A DNA stretch of 64,000 nt from CALBPI01 sp963922335 (GCA_963922335.1 CAWUIB010000013.1:36137-100136); one strand, 5' to 3'; positions 7,874 to 16,546 are shown, counted from the stretch's first letter. A program made the numbers and translations. Notes: generated by a model from the sequence alone, not told the origin.

Positions 7874-9084
7874 ACACGACGATCCGACTCATTGCGGTGA
7901 TCGCGGCTGTCCTAGTGGCACTTGGCAGCAATCCGGCTAGCGCGGAGAAACCGGCTCCCGAATTTGAGAACGCCTGGGTGGTTGTTCTGGATGATCCTCG
8001 ACCGCCCCGGCGTCGGGGTTGGTCAAGCGGTTCCGGATACGGCGGCCAGTATGCCTACGACCAAGATCCAGCCCTGAAACGCCTCGCCGAGAGAATCGCG
8101 GAAGATTACGCCGTTGACGTTGAGGATCAATGGCCGATCCGTCGCCTGGGTGTACACTGCTTGGTGGTCAAGATCGATGAGAACCTTGAGCAAGTTCTCG
8201 ATAACCTCCGTGCTGATGCCCGGGTTCAGTGGGTGCAACCACTGAACGAATTCAGTGGTATGACCGCAATTCAGTCGGTTGACGACCCCTACCGCGAGCT
8301 ACAACCTTCACTCGATGCGATGCATATCTCCGCTGTTCGTGAAACGGCAACCGGTCGAGGCGTTACGATTGCGATCATCGACTCCGGTGTCGAAACCGAT
8401 CACCCGGATCTCGCGCATGCTGTCATCGCGAATGAAGATTTCGTCGGCCGTGGCCGATCCGCCGAACATCATGGAACCGGCGTCGCAGGTGTTGTCGTCG
8501 CCGCGCGAGGAAACGATGAGGGCATCGCCGGGGTGGCCCCAAACGCGGGTCTCTATGCGTTCCGTGCGTGCTGGGACAGCGACAATGGTGGCACAAGTTG
8601 CAACAGTCTCACCCTTTCGCGGGCCCTTGAGCGTGCGGCAGATGCCGCGCCACACGTCGTTAATCTCAGTCTTACTGGACCGCCCGATCCACTTCTAGAG
8701 GCGCTGCTGACCGAGATATTGGCTGCGGGATCCATCGTTGTAGTGGCGGACTCGAATTCTGAAAACGAACGATTTCCGGCGGAACGAGATGGCATCGTAT
8801 GGGCGACGACCGATGACGGCCAGCTATCGTCAGTACGAGTGTCCGCGCCAGGGCGAGATGTGCTTACAGCCCAACCGGGCCATGGCTACGATTTTATGAG
8901 CGGATCATCGATTTCGGCGGCGCACGTGACGGGTGTGATCGCCTTGTTGCATGAAACGATGCCGATGAAAACCGATCGTGAGCTGCTCATTCGCCTCAGT
9001 GAGAGTCGAGACGGGGTCGGTCGGCTTAACGCCTGCTTCGCCGTCCTTGGGCCTTCGCACAACGAATGTCAATCAGCGGACTAA
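7870..9084 (+). CDS. secreted subtilisin-family (S8) serine protease
   Basis: 404 residues with a signal peptide (about 1-25), an inhibitor-like propeptide (about 35-130, ending in RVQWVQPLNEF) and a peptidase S8 domain. The catalytic triad is visible as Asp171 in IAIIDSGV, His201 in HHGTGVAGV and Ser347 in GSSISAAHV; the usual Pro after the Ser motif is Ala. The start codon overlaps the anti-sigma stop (ATGA), making a sigma/anti-sigma/protease operon. It probably acts in the periplasm or outside. It may cleave the anti-sigma's periplasmic domain or process the divergent lipoprotein; both ideas are inference. Confidence 0.92.
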   Translation: MNTTIRLIAVIAAVLVALGSNPASAEKPAPEFENAWVVVLDDPRPPRRRGWSSGSGYGGQYAYDQDPALKRLAERIAEDYAVDVEDQWPIRRLGVHCLVVKIDENLEQVLDNLRADARVQWVQPLNEFSGMTAIQSVDDPYRELQPSLDAMHISAVRETATGRGVTIAIIDSGVETDHPDLAHAVIANEDFVGRGRSAEHHGTGVAGVVVAARGNDEGIAGVAPNAGLYAFRACWDSDNGGTSCNSLTLSRALERAADAAPHVVNLSLTGPPDPLLEALLTEILAAGSIVVVADSNSENERFPAERDGIVWATTDDGQLSSVRVSAPGRDVLTAQPGHGYDFMSGSSISAAHVTGVIALLHETMPMKTDRELLIRLSESRDGVGRLNACFAVLGPSHNECQSAD

Positions 9085-9744
9085 GTAATTCAGCTGAAAC
9101 GTAATCGTTACATCAGCGACCTGTTCGGACGGGACCGAGTCCGCGTTGGTTCCGCCAACAGAAAACAACGTGGAAAACCGACCTCGTGCGAACCCAGCGC
9201 CCGCTTCGAGCCAAGCGAAACTGCGTTGGTCTGCATTGGGCAGCAACCCCGCACCTACCGTGAAACGCGCAAACCAGTTTCGCCGAAACGTAGGCTGCCA
9301 TCTAACTTCTGTGAGCACGCTTTCGCTGCCCCTGCCGTAGTAATCCGGCGACACCATGCCGGAGAACGTTAGCGCACGAGTGCGATGGTAGTCGACGCGC
9401 AGCTCGTCGTAGCGCCAGTCGGGTACATCGTCGAAGATATGGCGAGACACCGACAGCTCGATCGCTCGATCCGCTGCGATTGGCAGGAACCATCCGGCTG
9501 AAACACCCGCGTAACGCGTTAGACGTTGCCCCGTTGGCGTGCCTGGTGCGTAGTGCCCGGAAAGGCCCACGAAAAAACCAGAATCGCTGTCAAGCGAAAC
9601 GGTACCGCCGATCACTCCGCGATTCCCGGTAATGTTCGCACCGCGATGCGGCACACCACTAAACCCGTGTACCTGGACGGAGGTCTCCGCTACGCACACG
9701 TCACTGGCAAGCAAGGCCAATACGACGAATATCCGGATCCACAT
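9073..9744 (-). CDS. predicted outer-membrane beta-barrel protein (Gcw_chp/TorF-like)
   Basis: 223 residues with a signal peptide (about 1-19) and alternating amphipathic strands rich in Tyr/Trp/Phe and Gly, ending in an aromatic-containing strand (TITFQLNYLVR). The pattern G..GGTVSLDSDSGFFVGLSGHYA..RYAGVSAGWFLPI resembles the Gcw_chp family of small putative porins. No enzymatic residues are evident. It converges on the subtilase gene and overlaps its 3' end by 12 bp, so the two are not co-transcribed. The barrel topology is a prediction from composition. Confidence 0.65.
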   Translation of the reverse strand: MWIRIFVVLALLASDVCVAETSVQVHGFSGVPHRGANITGNRGVIGGTVSLDSDSGFFVGLSGHYAPGTPTGQRLTRYAGVSAGWFLPIAADRAIELSVSRHIFDDVPDWRYDELRVDYHRTRALTFSGMVSPDYYGRGSESVLTEVRWQPTFRRNWFARFTVGAGLLPNADQRSFAWLEAGAGFARGRFSTLFSVGGTNADSVPSEQVADVTITFQLNYLVR

Positions 9745-9882
9745 CGCTCCGCCTAAATGTTTTCGTCAGTATACGAAGGCACGAAATTTCCAACAACAGA
9801 AATGAACCTTTCTTGCGTCTCCCTGTATCCATTGGATGCGTAACACGTGTTGCGCGATCTACTATCGATTAGGAGACCAAGT

Positions 9883-10425
9883 ATGACCACTCGACTACGT
9901 TCTTTGCTTGCCGTAGCCACACTCGCACCCCTGCTTTTCGCAGCCAACGCGAACGCCACCAACCAGTTTGACCGTGAGTCTAAAACACCGCTCACCGCCG
10001 AAGAAGAAGTACAAGATCCCGCGGTTGTGTCCGATGGCCTCAGCCTCGCGTTCATCGAGATCAACGCCCGATTCAAGAAAGCCCGTGTTCGGGTGACCTT
10101 CAGCAACCTCGAAGGTGAAGTCACGCGGTTGCACCTTCACTGCGCCCCGGCCGGCTCGAATGGTCCGATCGCAATCGGATTGATTGACCTTGTGGCAATC
10201 GGCCAGGACAACAGCGAAACCGTGAAACTGGACGCCAATACGATTCGAGGCACGCTTCGAAACAACCAGTTCCCGAAAGGTGGTGCGAACGCGTGCGGTA
10301 TCTACAATCTCCGCGATCTCGCGCATGCCATCGACGCTGGGCAGATCTACTGGAACCTGCATACCACAGCTTTCCCCGCTGGCGAGCTGCGTGGTCAGGT
10401 AGCACCGTTGACTCGGTCGCACTAG
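9883..10425 (+). CDS. secreted CHRD-domain protein
   Basis: 180 residues with a cleavable signal peptide (about 1-25, ending ANANA). One CHRD domain follows at about 35-175, recognised by VTFSNLEGEVTRLHLHCAPAGSNGPIAIGL early and the closing IYWNLHTTAFPAGELRGQV. CHRD domains occur in animal chordin and many bacterial secreted proteins, where their ligand is unknown. The start at 9883 follows TAGGAG at 7 nt. The gene is monocistronic and ends before a strong inverted repeat. Confidence 0.9.
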   Translation: MTTRLRSLLAVATLAPLLFAANANATNQFDRESKTPLTAEEEVQDPAVVSDGLSLAFIEINARFKKARVRVTFSNLEGEVTRLHLHCAPAGSNGPIAIGLIDLVAIGQDNSETVKLDANTIRGTLRNNQFPKGGANACGIYNLRDLAHAIDAGQIYWNLHTTAFPAGELRGQVAPLTRSH

Positions 10426-10436
10426 GCTGTGATCGC

Positions 10437-10472
10437 GCCGATGGCCACCGTTTCGTATCGGTGGCCATCGGC
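10437..10472 (+). terminator. 14-bp perfect hairpin after the CHRD gene
   Basis: GCCGATGGCCACCG (10437-10450) and its exact complement (10459-10472) with an 8-nt loop, 11 bases after the CHRD stop codon. There is no T-run after it on either strand, so it is a terminator-like or mRNA-stabilising hairpin. Confidence 0.6.
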
Positions 10473-10555
10473 TCACTCCCTGCCGACCCAACGAGTTAGG
10501 TACGGGCCGGTACGCTCACCAACAACGCGCTCGACTTCTAGAGCCGCTAACACCA

Positions 10556-10960
10556 TTAGCTGATCTGCCGCCGACTTTCCGTTGCGCCGACGTACAGCAG
10601 CGCACCGGCAATCGCAACGTTCTTAAAGAACAGCGACAGTTCGAGGCGCTGAATCTCCCCGTTCAACTGCCAAAACGGGTGAAAGAACCAGTTGGTCGCC
10701 AAAGTAAACACGGCGAGCGTACAAGCTGCGCCAAGAACCCAGCGTGCTCGTCCAACAATGATCAGTGTCCCACCGATCGCCTCGAGCGCTATGGTCATGG
10801 GCAACAAGACATCGGCAGGCACAAGTCCCACGTGCTCCATGCGCGCGTGCGTCATGGCGTAGTTCATGATCTTGTTGGTCGCGCCAAGAATAAACAGAAG
10901 CGCCAAGCCCACGCGTCCCACGAACGCAAGAAGGGTTAACTGGCGATTGTCAGTCGCCAT
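10556..10960 (-). CDS. DoxX-family membrane protein
   Basis: 134 residues with four predicted membrane helices. The DoxX pattern is seen in LAFVGRVGLALLFILGATNKIMNYAMT (helix 1), PADVLLPMTIALEAIGGTLIIVG (helix 2), a third helix around ACTLAVFTLATNWFF, and FFKNVAIAGALLYVG (helix 4). DoxX proteins are small integral membrane proteins of mostly unknown role. ATG 10960 follows GGGA and overlaps the end of the upstream SRPBCC lipoprotein gene by 11 bp, so both are one minus-strand operon divergent from marR. Confidence 0.88.
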   Translation of the reverse strand: MATDNRQLTLLAFVGRVGLALLFILGATNKIMNYAMTHARMEHVGLVPADVLLPMTIALEAIGGTLIIVGRARWVLGAACTLAVFTLATNWFFHPFWQLNGEIQRLELSLFFKNVAIAGALLYVGATESRRQIS

Positions 10961-11534
10961 CGGTCCCGCTATCAATCGCTGCGTTCAGATTACGGACACC
11001 GGTGTCCATGAACGTTTGCAGCTCCGGCACACGGCGCTTAACAAAGATCCGTGTGAACCAAGACGTCGGTTTGACGTTGTAGCGCCATTCGAACCGCGTT
11101 AGCGTCGGACTGAGTGCCGTGAAACGTTGCTCCCCGACAATCTGCTCGATTCCACGACCTGCGCCATTGGTAAACACCCACACTTGGTAGCGAAACAGCT
11201 CCGGATTGTTCTCCAACACTCGCTCGATAACGTAGTGACCGTCCGCCAATTGCATCCTGCGACTCGCACCAGGCGTCAACCACTCACCCTTCAATGGAAC
11301 CCATGACTTCGGTGGTGCGATGTTGTCGGTTGGCTCGAGATAGTCGATAAAAGGATTCTCCAGCAAGTAATCTCTGAACTCAGATAGACTCAAAGGAACA
11401 TCAGTCGAGGCCACAACGGTGACGAATCCGTCGGTTGCGACGGCTGGCGGTTCGCTGTACTCAGGGGGCACAGTAGGCGGCGCCGACGTGCAACCCGCTA
11501 ACCAAAAAACAAAGACAATAGAGAAAAAACGCAT
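10950..11534 (-). CDS. SRPBCC-like lipoprotein
   Basis: 194 residues starting with a short lipoprotein signal and lipobox (LAGC, about residues 12-15). After a Pro-rich linker comes a domain resembling the polyketide-cyclase/START fold: strands around FVTVVASTDVPLSLSEFRDYLLE, SWVPLKGEWLTPGASRRMQL, YVIERVLE, and TRFEWRYNVKP. It may bind a lipid-like ligand at the membrane; this is inferred from fold family only. AAGGAGG lies 11 nt before the start. It is translationally coupled to the DoxX gene and divergent from marR, which may repress both. Confidence 0.75.
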   Translation of the reverse strand: MRFFSIVFVFWLAGCTSAPPTVPPEYSEPPAVATDGFVTVVASTDVPLSLSEFRDYLLENPFIDYLEPTDNIAPPKSWVPLKGEWLTPGASRRMQLADGHYVIERVLENNPELFRYQVWVFTNGAGRGIEQIVGEQRFTALSPTLTRFEWRYNVKPTSWFTRIFVKRRVPELQTFMDTGVRNLNAAIDSGTDGD

Positions 11535-11556
11535 GAGGATTACGGCCTCCTTTTAA

Positions 11557-11576
11557 TACGGAGTCCGTACTATAAT
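11557..11576 (+). promoter_or_regulatory. TACGGA-G-TCCGTA palindrome and -10 box between marR and the SRPBCC/DoxX operon
   Basis: A perfect 6-bp-arm palindrome (11557-11569) sits in the 50-bp divergent promoter region and is followed at once by TATAAT (11571-11576) for marR. The palindrome is a good MarR operator candidate controlling both directions. The predicted transcription start is only a few bases before the marR ATG. Confidence 0.6.
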
Positions 11577-11584
11577 CACTATTG

Positions 11585-12064
11585 ATGGCTGCAACAACTC
11601 CTTCAACAAAAAGCGCTGAACGGCTCCGCGAGATCGTTCACGTGATAATCCGAATGTTCTTGGTTTCCGGACGCGCGGGACCGCCAGCCGAGGGCCACCT
11701 ACCGTTCAACCCTCTCTACTTCCATATTTTGGGTCGGTTGCGTGAACGTGGGCCAACTCGGCCTAGCGAACTGGCGGCGAAGTTCGGAGTCGCGAGAACC
11801 ACACTGTCAACGGCGGTAAATGCACTGGTCAATCGGGGTCTTCTTCAGAAAGAACGAGATCCACACGATGGTCGCGCGCAGCTCGTCAAGCTCTCGGATA
11901 CCGGACTGATGGTCGCCAAGGCCATTTACCGGCAGGATCTGACCAACATGAAGGTGTTGCTTGAACAACTTGACCACAGTGAGATCGAGCCGTTGCTTGA
12001 GCTACTTGAGAAGGTGGTACGCGGCCTAGAGTCCGCTTCCTCCGGCGATCGGGATAGCGGTTAG
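11585..12064 (+). CDS. MarR-family transcriptional regulator
   Basis: 159 residues with a MarR winged helix-turn-helix at about 50-110: YFHILGRLRERGPTRPSELAAKFGVARTTLSTAVNALVNRGLLQKERDPHDGRAQLVKLSDTG. DxR in the wing (DPHDGR) is the family signature. Flanking helices form the dimer interface. It is divergent from the SRPBCC lipoprotein/DoxX operon and probably represses it and itself through the palindrome at 11557-11569. The -10 box TATAAT ends 8 bases before ATG 11585, leaving little or no 5' leader, so this mRNA may be leaderless. The inducer is unknown. Confidence 0.92.
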   Translation: MAATTPSTKSAERLREIVHVIIRMFLVSGRAGPPAEGHLPFNPLYFHILGRLRERGPTRPSELAAKFGVARTTLSTAVNALVNRGLLQKERDPHDGRAQLVKLSDTGLMVAKAIYRQDLTNMKVLLEQLDHSEIEPLLELLEKVVRGLESASSGDRDSG

Positions 12065-12174
12065 ACAATCCAACAGCGCGTCCCAGAGGCTGTTATGTTG
12101 CACAGAGCCTTGTGTAGCGCCTGAAGGCCCTTGTCGGTCTCAAGAGTCGTGAGTTGGATTCGGTAAACTTCTCG

Positions 12175-14208
12175 CTACGCCGATTCAGTCCGCTGGCGCA
12201 ATCGGCGAGACCGTCTCTCCTGGTCGAGTGAAATTACAGAGTCTCGTCGCGACGTGGTAAAGAACCGGGTTAGTTCACCCAGCTCCCTGGTTCGAGCTTC
12301 GATCGATTCGCTCGCAGACGCTGTCTGCTGCACGAGCGCTGAGTTGTCCTGCGTAAGGCTCTCGAGTTGCATAACGGCGCTTTCGATACCGCGTACGCCC
12401 TGCGCCTGTTCCCTGCTAGCTAACGCGATTTCGGACACCACAGAGGACACGTTCTGTATGTCCGATTCGATTTGCTGAAACGACCGACCCGTCTCACGCA
12501 CGAGTTGGACGCCCTGATCGACCAGGTTGCTACTGCTAAGTATTAAGTCTCTGATTTCTCGCGCTGATGCAGCACTCTTGGCCGCGAGGTTACGCACTTC
12601 ATTGGCAACAACGGCGAACCCCCTGCCTCGTTCACCCGCCCTCGCCGCTTCTACAGACGCATTCAGCGCTAGCAGATTGGTCTGGAAAGCAATCTCGTCA
12701 ATCGTGCTGATAATGTCTACGGTACGCGCACTGGAGTCACTGATTGCCGCCATTGCGTCTACGGCGCGGCGGACCACCGCGCTTCCGTCGCTCGCGGTTG
12801 CCAGTGCGTCATGCGCGAGCTTACTCGCATCCCCGGCGTTATCCGCTGTCTGTTGCACAGACCGTGTCATCTCCTGAACGTTCGTCGCCGTTTGCTCAAT
12901 GTTCGCGGCCTGGTCCACCGTTCGCGTACTGAGGTCGCGATTGCCCGCCAGAATTTCACCGGCGCCGATCCCGAGTGCGCTGACCGATGACTTTATCGTA
13001 TCGACAACTTCAATCAGTTTGTCGCCGGTTGAATTCACGGTCGTTCGAAGCTCAGCGAAAGAACCTTCGTAGTCGTTTTCGACATGGGTTGATAGGTCGC
13101 CCACAGACATGTCTCGAAGTACGTCCAGACACTGCTTTGTGACGGTATCAAAGACATCGATAAGACTATTGACCGATATCGACAACCGATGCAGAAAGCC
13201 AACTTGGCCACTCACAGCAATACGCGTCGTCAGATCGCCGCGAATCGCGCCCTCAACCATACGCTGCACTTCTCCCTCGATGGCGACCTCCGCCGTTCGG
13301 TCCTTCCACTCAACAACAGTCCCAATCCGCTCCTCTGAATCTGAGAACACTGGATTGGCCGATATTCGAATGGACCGGCCACCGAGCTCGAAATCAGACG
13401 TACATTCGGTACTAAGGTCCCCCAATAGCCCCGCGAGGTGATCAGGCGTGGCATGAAGCAAGTCCATACGCGACCCCATCAAACCGTCACTATCGAAATC
13501 CGGAAGAGCCGTCCTTAGGTCATCCTCTGTCTGGCGAAAAAGGGCTTTGATGGTCTTATTGAGATAGACAATATTGGATTCTCGATCAGCAACCATGACG
13601 CTGGCGGACACGCAGTCGAGAGCCTGGCGAACCATCCGGTTGTGTTCCGCTTGTAGCTTCTGTGCGGTGATGTCGCTGGCGATCTTCACCACGTGAGCTG
13701 GGGAACCTGTTTCGTCGAGAACAGGGTTATACGTCGCTTTGATCCAAACAATGCGACCGCCTTTTCCCAGCCTCTTGAACTCAGCGCTACTGTGCTCACC
13801 TGATCGCAATGAGCGCCAAAACGCCTTGTATTCTTCGCTCTCGGCGAAACTCTTCTCGACAAACATCTTGTGATGACGGCCGATCACTTCTTCCCGCGCG
13901 TATCCCATCGCGCTCAAGAAATTGTCGTTGGCCGATAGAATGGTTCCATCAAGCTTGAACTTGATAACGGCCTCTGTGCGATCTATGGCCTCGATGAGGC
14001 CGACGTCGAGATCCTTCAGATCCGACTCTCTGGCATCGTCAGATCGCGCGAAAGCGAGCAGCGAGAGGCCCGCCGCGCTGATGGTAATTGCCAGAACAAG
14101 AGAAACAGTGTCATCAAGACTGGATATGCGCGCTACCCAGATGCCTAGCGCTACCATCCCTACCGCAACTAACAGTCGTATCGAATACGCCCTTCGTACT
14201 CCGAACAT
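12175..14208 (-). CDS. methyl-accepting chemotaxis protein with two PAS domains
   Basis: 677 residues: two N-terminal membrane helices (about 10-28 and 33-52) with almost no periplasmic loop, a PAS domain (about 72-185, ending in PAC-like HVVKIASDITAQK), a second PAS (about 190-305), a HAMP-like linker (about 310-400), and a chemoreceptor signalling domain. The signalling hairpin tip reads EIAFQTNLLALNASVEAARAGE near residue 510. With no sensing loop outside, it probably senses an internal signal such as redox state or a PAS-bound ligand, and signals to CheA/CheW. No chemotaxis genes are nearby and no CheR-binding tail is seen. Confidence 0.95.
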   Translation of the reverse strand: MFGVRRAYSIRLLVAVGMVALGIWVARISSLDDTVSLVLAITISAAGLSLLAFARSDDARESDLKDLDVGLIEAIDRTEAVIKFKLDGTILSANDNFLSAMGYAREEVIGRHHKMFVEKSFAESEEYKAFWRSLRSGEHSSAEFKRLGKGGRIVWIKATYNPVLDETGSPAHVVKIASDITAQKLQAEHNRMVRQALDCVSASVMVADRESNIVYLNKTIKALFRQTEDDLRTALPDFDSDGLMGSRMDLLHATPDHLAGLLGDLSTECTSDFELGGRSIRISANPVFSDSEERIGTVVEWKDRTAEVAIEGEVQRMVEGAIRGDLTTRIAVSGQVGFLHRLSISVNSLIDVFDTVTKQCLDVLRDMSVGDLSTHVENDYEGSFAELRTTVNSTGDKLIEVVDTIKSSVSALGIGAGEILAGNRDLSTRTVDQAANIEQTATNVQEMTRSVQQTADNAGDASKLAHDALATASDGSAVVRRAVDAMAAISDSSARTVDIISTIDEIAFQTNLLALNASVEAARAGERGRGFAVVANEVRNLAAKSAASAREIRDLILSSSNLVDQGVQLVRETGRSFQQIESDIQNVSSVVSEIALASREQAQGVRGIESAVMQLESLTQDNSALVQQTASASESIEARTRELGELTRFFTTSRRDSVISLDQERRSRRLRQRTESA

Positions 14209-14557
14209 CGTCCCTCACCCGCTCTACTAACACTTCCTTCGGTATCGCAACTCTCTGATTTCAGGAGGCGCTTCGTCGTGAAGCCCTTTGCTTGCGATAG
14301 GTCCGATCCATTTGAGATGTAGCGGCCTGGCTGGGTTCGACTTTAGTCAAGAATCGATCTAGATCCCTTTCTTCAGAAGAAAATAGGACGGCGAGAGCGC
14401 CCCATTTCGGGGCAATCGATTATTGCAGGGGACGGGCTGGGCCATATTAATGCACTTCGTATGAGCACCTGCGGTACCGGTCGGCTCGCATGTCGCCCTC
14501 CTCCGTCCCCCAAGAGGCCGCGAATTGCACTATCCTCGCGGCGAAAGAGGCCCGCGC
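14209..14557. other. intergenic region, no gene seen
   Basis: About 350 bases between the chemoreceptor start and a small minus-strand gene. It should contain the chemoreceptor promoter on its left side, but no box close to consensus was found. No RNA gene, repeat or convincing reading frame was recognised. Confidence 0.5.
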
Positions 14558-14833
14558 CTAATCCGGAAAATCGGGCTCGTCACCCCAGGTTGCCACCCCG
14601 ACGGCATTGGCTAGCGCAAAGCCCACGGTGCTCGCGGGGGCGAACGGAGTTCCGATTCGCGCGGAGTCCACCGACCGATAGATCACTCGGTTGTCGATAA
14701 GCGTCCCCGCGTATCGCCCGTTGGGGCCATACACGTACTTGTCACGAATCCTACCCACCGCCTTACCCGATCGGGAGTAAACGATGTCGCGAATGACTTT
14801 GAGCGGTCGACCGTTTTTAGTGTACAGATTCAT
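14558..14833 (-). CDS. small protein with beta-flower-like repeats
   Basis: 91 residues. Short repeated units of the type (N/G)GRxxG..(D/N)..VY..(N/S)G (NGRPLKVIRDIVYSRSGKAVGRIRDKYVYGPNGRYAGTLID..VIY) resemble the '4-fold beta flower' family of small proteins of unknown function. There is no signal peptide. The last 30 residues are not repeated. It is flanked by intergenic gaps on both sides and appears monocistronic. The family assignment is by eye from the repeat pattern. Confidence 0.55.
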   Translation of the reverse strand: MNLYTKNGRPLKVIRDIVYSRSGKAVGRIRDKYVYGPNGRYAGTLIDNRVIYRSVDSARIGTPFAPASTVGFALANAVGVATWGDEPDFPD

Positions 14834-15060
14834 TGCACTTCAGTAGCGTCCGCCTTGTGCGATGTTACTGCGACAGTTCACTTCTCGTTTCGTCACCGGG
14901 GTCGATCGATAGCATGACCCGTGGATGACTGCTCTCCGTCTTGAGCAAGGCCGTTTTTCGTTGATCTGTGCTACTCCAACAATAAAGAAAATCACACTTC
15001 ACCCTGCCATTGAGGACTTGCCATTGCTGACGTCCGCAGTTGCGTTGGTGCTTTGAGCGG

Positions 15061-15094
15061 GCGCGGGACAGGTTCCTAGAAACCCGCCCCGCGC
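15061..15094 (-). terminator. hairpin after the NTF2-like/tautomerase/SDR operon
   Basis: GCGCGGG (15061-15067) pairs with CCCGCGC (15088-15094); an inner GGTT/AACC stem sits inside a symmetric 3-nt internal loop. It lies 25 bases past the last stop codon of the minus-strand operon. No T-tract follows. Confidence 0.5.
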
Positions 15095-15118
15095 GCGCTT
15101 ACGTTGTTCTTCGATTAC

Positions 15119-15505
15119 CTAGATTATCGTGAACATCTTGTTGACGATCTTCCATTCACCGCCTTCTTTCAACAACCCGAGAAAATCGATGAAATGCGCC
15201 GCGAGCAGCGGGACGTCGACCTTGGCCATCGCCTGATCGCCAATAATCTCGAGCGACTGGATGTTGAAGTTGTACTCCATTCCTTCAACGCTCGGAATTG
15301 GTCGATCGGCAACGGCGGCGAGCCATTCATCACGCGTCTTCCGATAATCGTTGGCTTTGAGCCACGCATCATCGTGGAAAACACTGCGCAGTAGGTCAGT
15401 GTCTCCCTCGTAGAGGCCTTCGAAGTACGCATTCAACAGCCCCATGATGGCGTCGTAGTCTTCTTGATAGCTCGCTATCGGTGCAATGGCAGTTGGTGTG
15501 GTCAT
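15119..15505 (-). CDS. nuclear transport factor 2-like (SnoaL/lumazine-binding-like) protein
   Basis: 128 residues with the NTF2 fold pattern: DYDAIMGLLNAYFEGLYEGDTDLLRSVFHDDAWLK in the first half and AKVDVPLLAAHFIDFLGLLKEGGEWKIVNKMFT at the end, which closely follows the putative lumazine-binding (PF12893) subgroup. It probably binds or converts a small molecule in the pocket; the substrate is unknown. It is the last gene after a tautomerase and an SDR on the minus strand with 27-36 bp gaps, suggesting a small catabolic or detoxification operon. Confidence 0.88.
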   Translation of the reverse strand: MTTPTAIAPIASYQEDYDAIMGLLNAYFEGLYEGDTDLLRSVFHDDAWLKANDYRKTRDEWLAAVADRPIPSVEGMEYNFNIQSLEIIGDQAMAKVDVPLLAAHFIDFLGLLKEGGEWKIVNKMFTII

Positions 15506-15532
15506 TTGGCTATCTCCTATATCGAATGTTGA

Positions 15533-15745
15533 TCATTGGGAGCCTGCGGCCCGTGCGCGGATGTCGGTAACTAGCTCGCCGGCAACGCCCCAGTTATCGG
15601 TCGGCACTTCTTCGATAACAACGAATGTAGATGCAGGCGATTTGCCCAGGACGTCCTTAAGCAGGTTAGTGGTCGACGTGACAAGCGTTTCCTTCTGGTC
15701 CCGCGTGACACCTTCGTCAGTCACCTGGATCTTTACGTATGGCAT
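15533..15745 (-). CDS. 4-oxalocrotonate tautomerase-family protein
   Basis: 70 residues. It begins MPYVKIQVTDEGVTRDQKETLVTSTT, so Pro2 becomes the N-terminal catalytic base after Met removal, the hallmark of the tautomerase superfamily. The later FVVIEEVPTDNWGVAG matches the usual strand and hairpin that complete the active site. It would work as an oligomer on keto/enol substrates. It lies between an SDR oxidoreductase and an NTF2-like gene in one operon. Confidence 0.92.
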   Translation of the reverse strand: MPYVKIQVTDEGVTRDQKETLVTSTTNLLKDVLGKSPASTFVVIEEVPTDNWGVAGELVTDIRARAAGSQ

Positions 15746-15781
15746 CGTTCTCTCCTTTTGGTGGTTTCTGAGTGGAACTCG

Positions 15782-16546
15782 CTAACCGAATGCGTGGCCT
15801 GCCGCATGGCCGCCGTCGACGCGCAAGGTCGTTCCCGTAATGAATTGGTTAGCGGCAAGCATCGCCACAGCGTCGGCGACGTCCTCGGGGTCACCGATTC
15901 GGTTCACCAAGTGGAGACCCGCCATTGCGCTGGTATCGTCGATGCCATGCTTTGCATGCAGAGGGGTCTCTACGACGCCCGTAGAGATGGTAGACACACG
16001 TATGTTGTCGCCGCCCAGTTCGGCAGCCAGTTGCTCGGTCAGGCTGTGAAGCGCCGCCTTGCTCGAGACCGCCGCTGATGCTGGGAAACCCGCAATCGCG
16101 TGCTCAACCAGCGTCGTACCGATATTGACGATCGCGCCGCCACCCCGCTTTTGAAACACCGGGACCACGGCCTGAGCAGCGAAATAGGCTCCCTTGAAGT
16201 TAATCGAATGAAAGCGATCAATGTCACTCTCTTCCGTATCGAGGAATGGTTTAGCCGCGAAAACGCCCGCGTTGTTGACCAGGACATCCACGCCGCCGAA
16301 GGTCGACTCGGCTGCGCTGACGAGTTGCCGGCCGACCGACTTGTCCGAGATATCGCCGACGACGATGACTGCATTGGCAGGCTGGCCAAGCTTCTTGTAC
16401 GCGGATTCAAGGTCAGCGGCCGTGCGGGCGTTCATTACAACGTTGTTACCGTCGTTGACGAATCGTTCGACGATGGCGTAGCCAATGCCTGTCGAGGCGC
16501 CCGTAACGATGGCGGTGAGAGTATCGGTCTTTGAGGCTTTGCTCAT
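15782..16546 (-). CDS. short-chain dehydrogenase/reductase-like protein lacking the catalytic Tyr
   Basis: 254 residues with the Rossmann TGASTGIG (about 15-22) and the structural NNAG (91-94). In a classical SDR the active site is Ser...Tyr-x3-Lys. Here Lys163 is kept in AAVSSKAAL, but the Tyr position (159) is Ala and the expected Ser region reads IGTT. The bases at 16066-16072 confirm this reading. The C-terminal cofactor motif (ISTGVVETPL) is also altered from PG to TG. It may have lost oxidoreductase activity or use another residue. It is the first gene of the SDR-tautomerase-NTF2 operon. Confidence 0.88.
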   Translation of the reverse strand: MSKASKTDTLTAIVTGASTGIGYAIVERFVNDGNNVVMNARTAADLESAYKKLGQPANAVIVVGDISDKSVGRQLVSAAESTFGGVDVLVNNAGVFAAKPFLDTEESDIDRFHSINFKGAYFAAQAVVPVFQKRGGGAIVNIGTTLVEHAIAGFPASAAVSSKAALHSLTEQLAAELGGDNIRVSTISTGVVETPLHAKHGIDDTSAMAGLHLVNRIGDPEDVADAVAMLAANQFITGTTLRVDGGHAAGHAFG

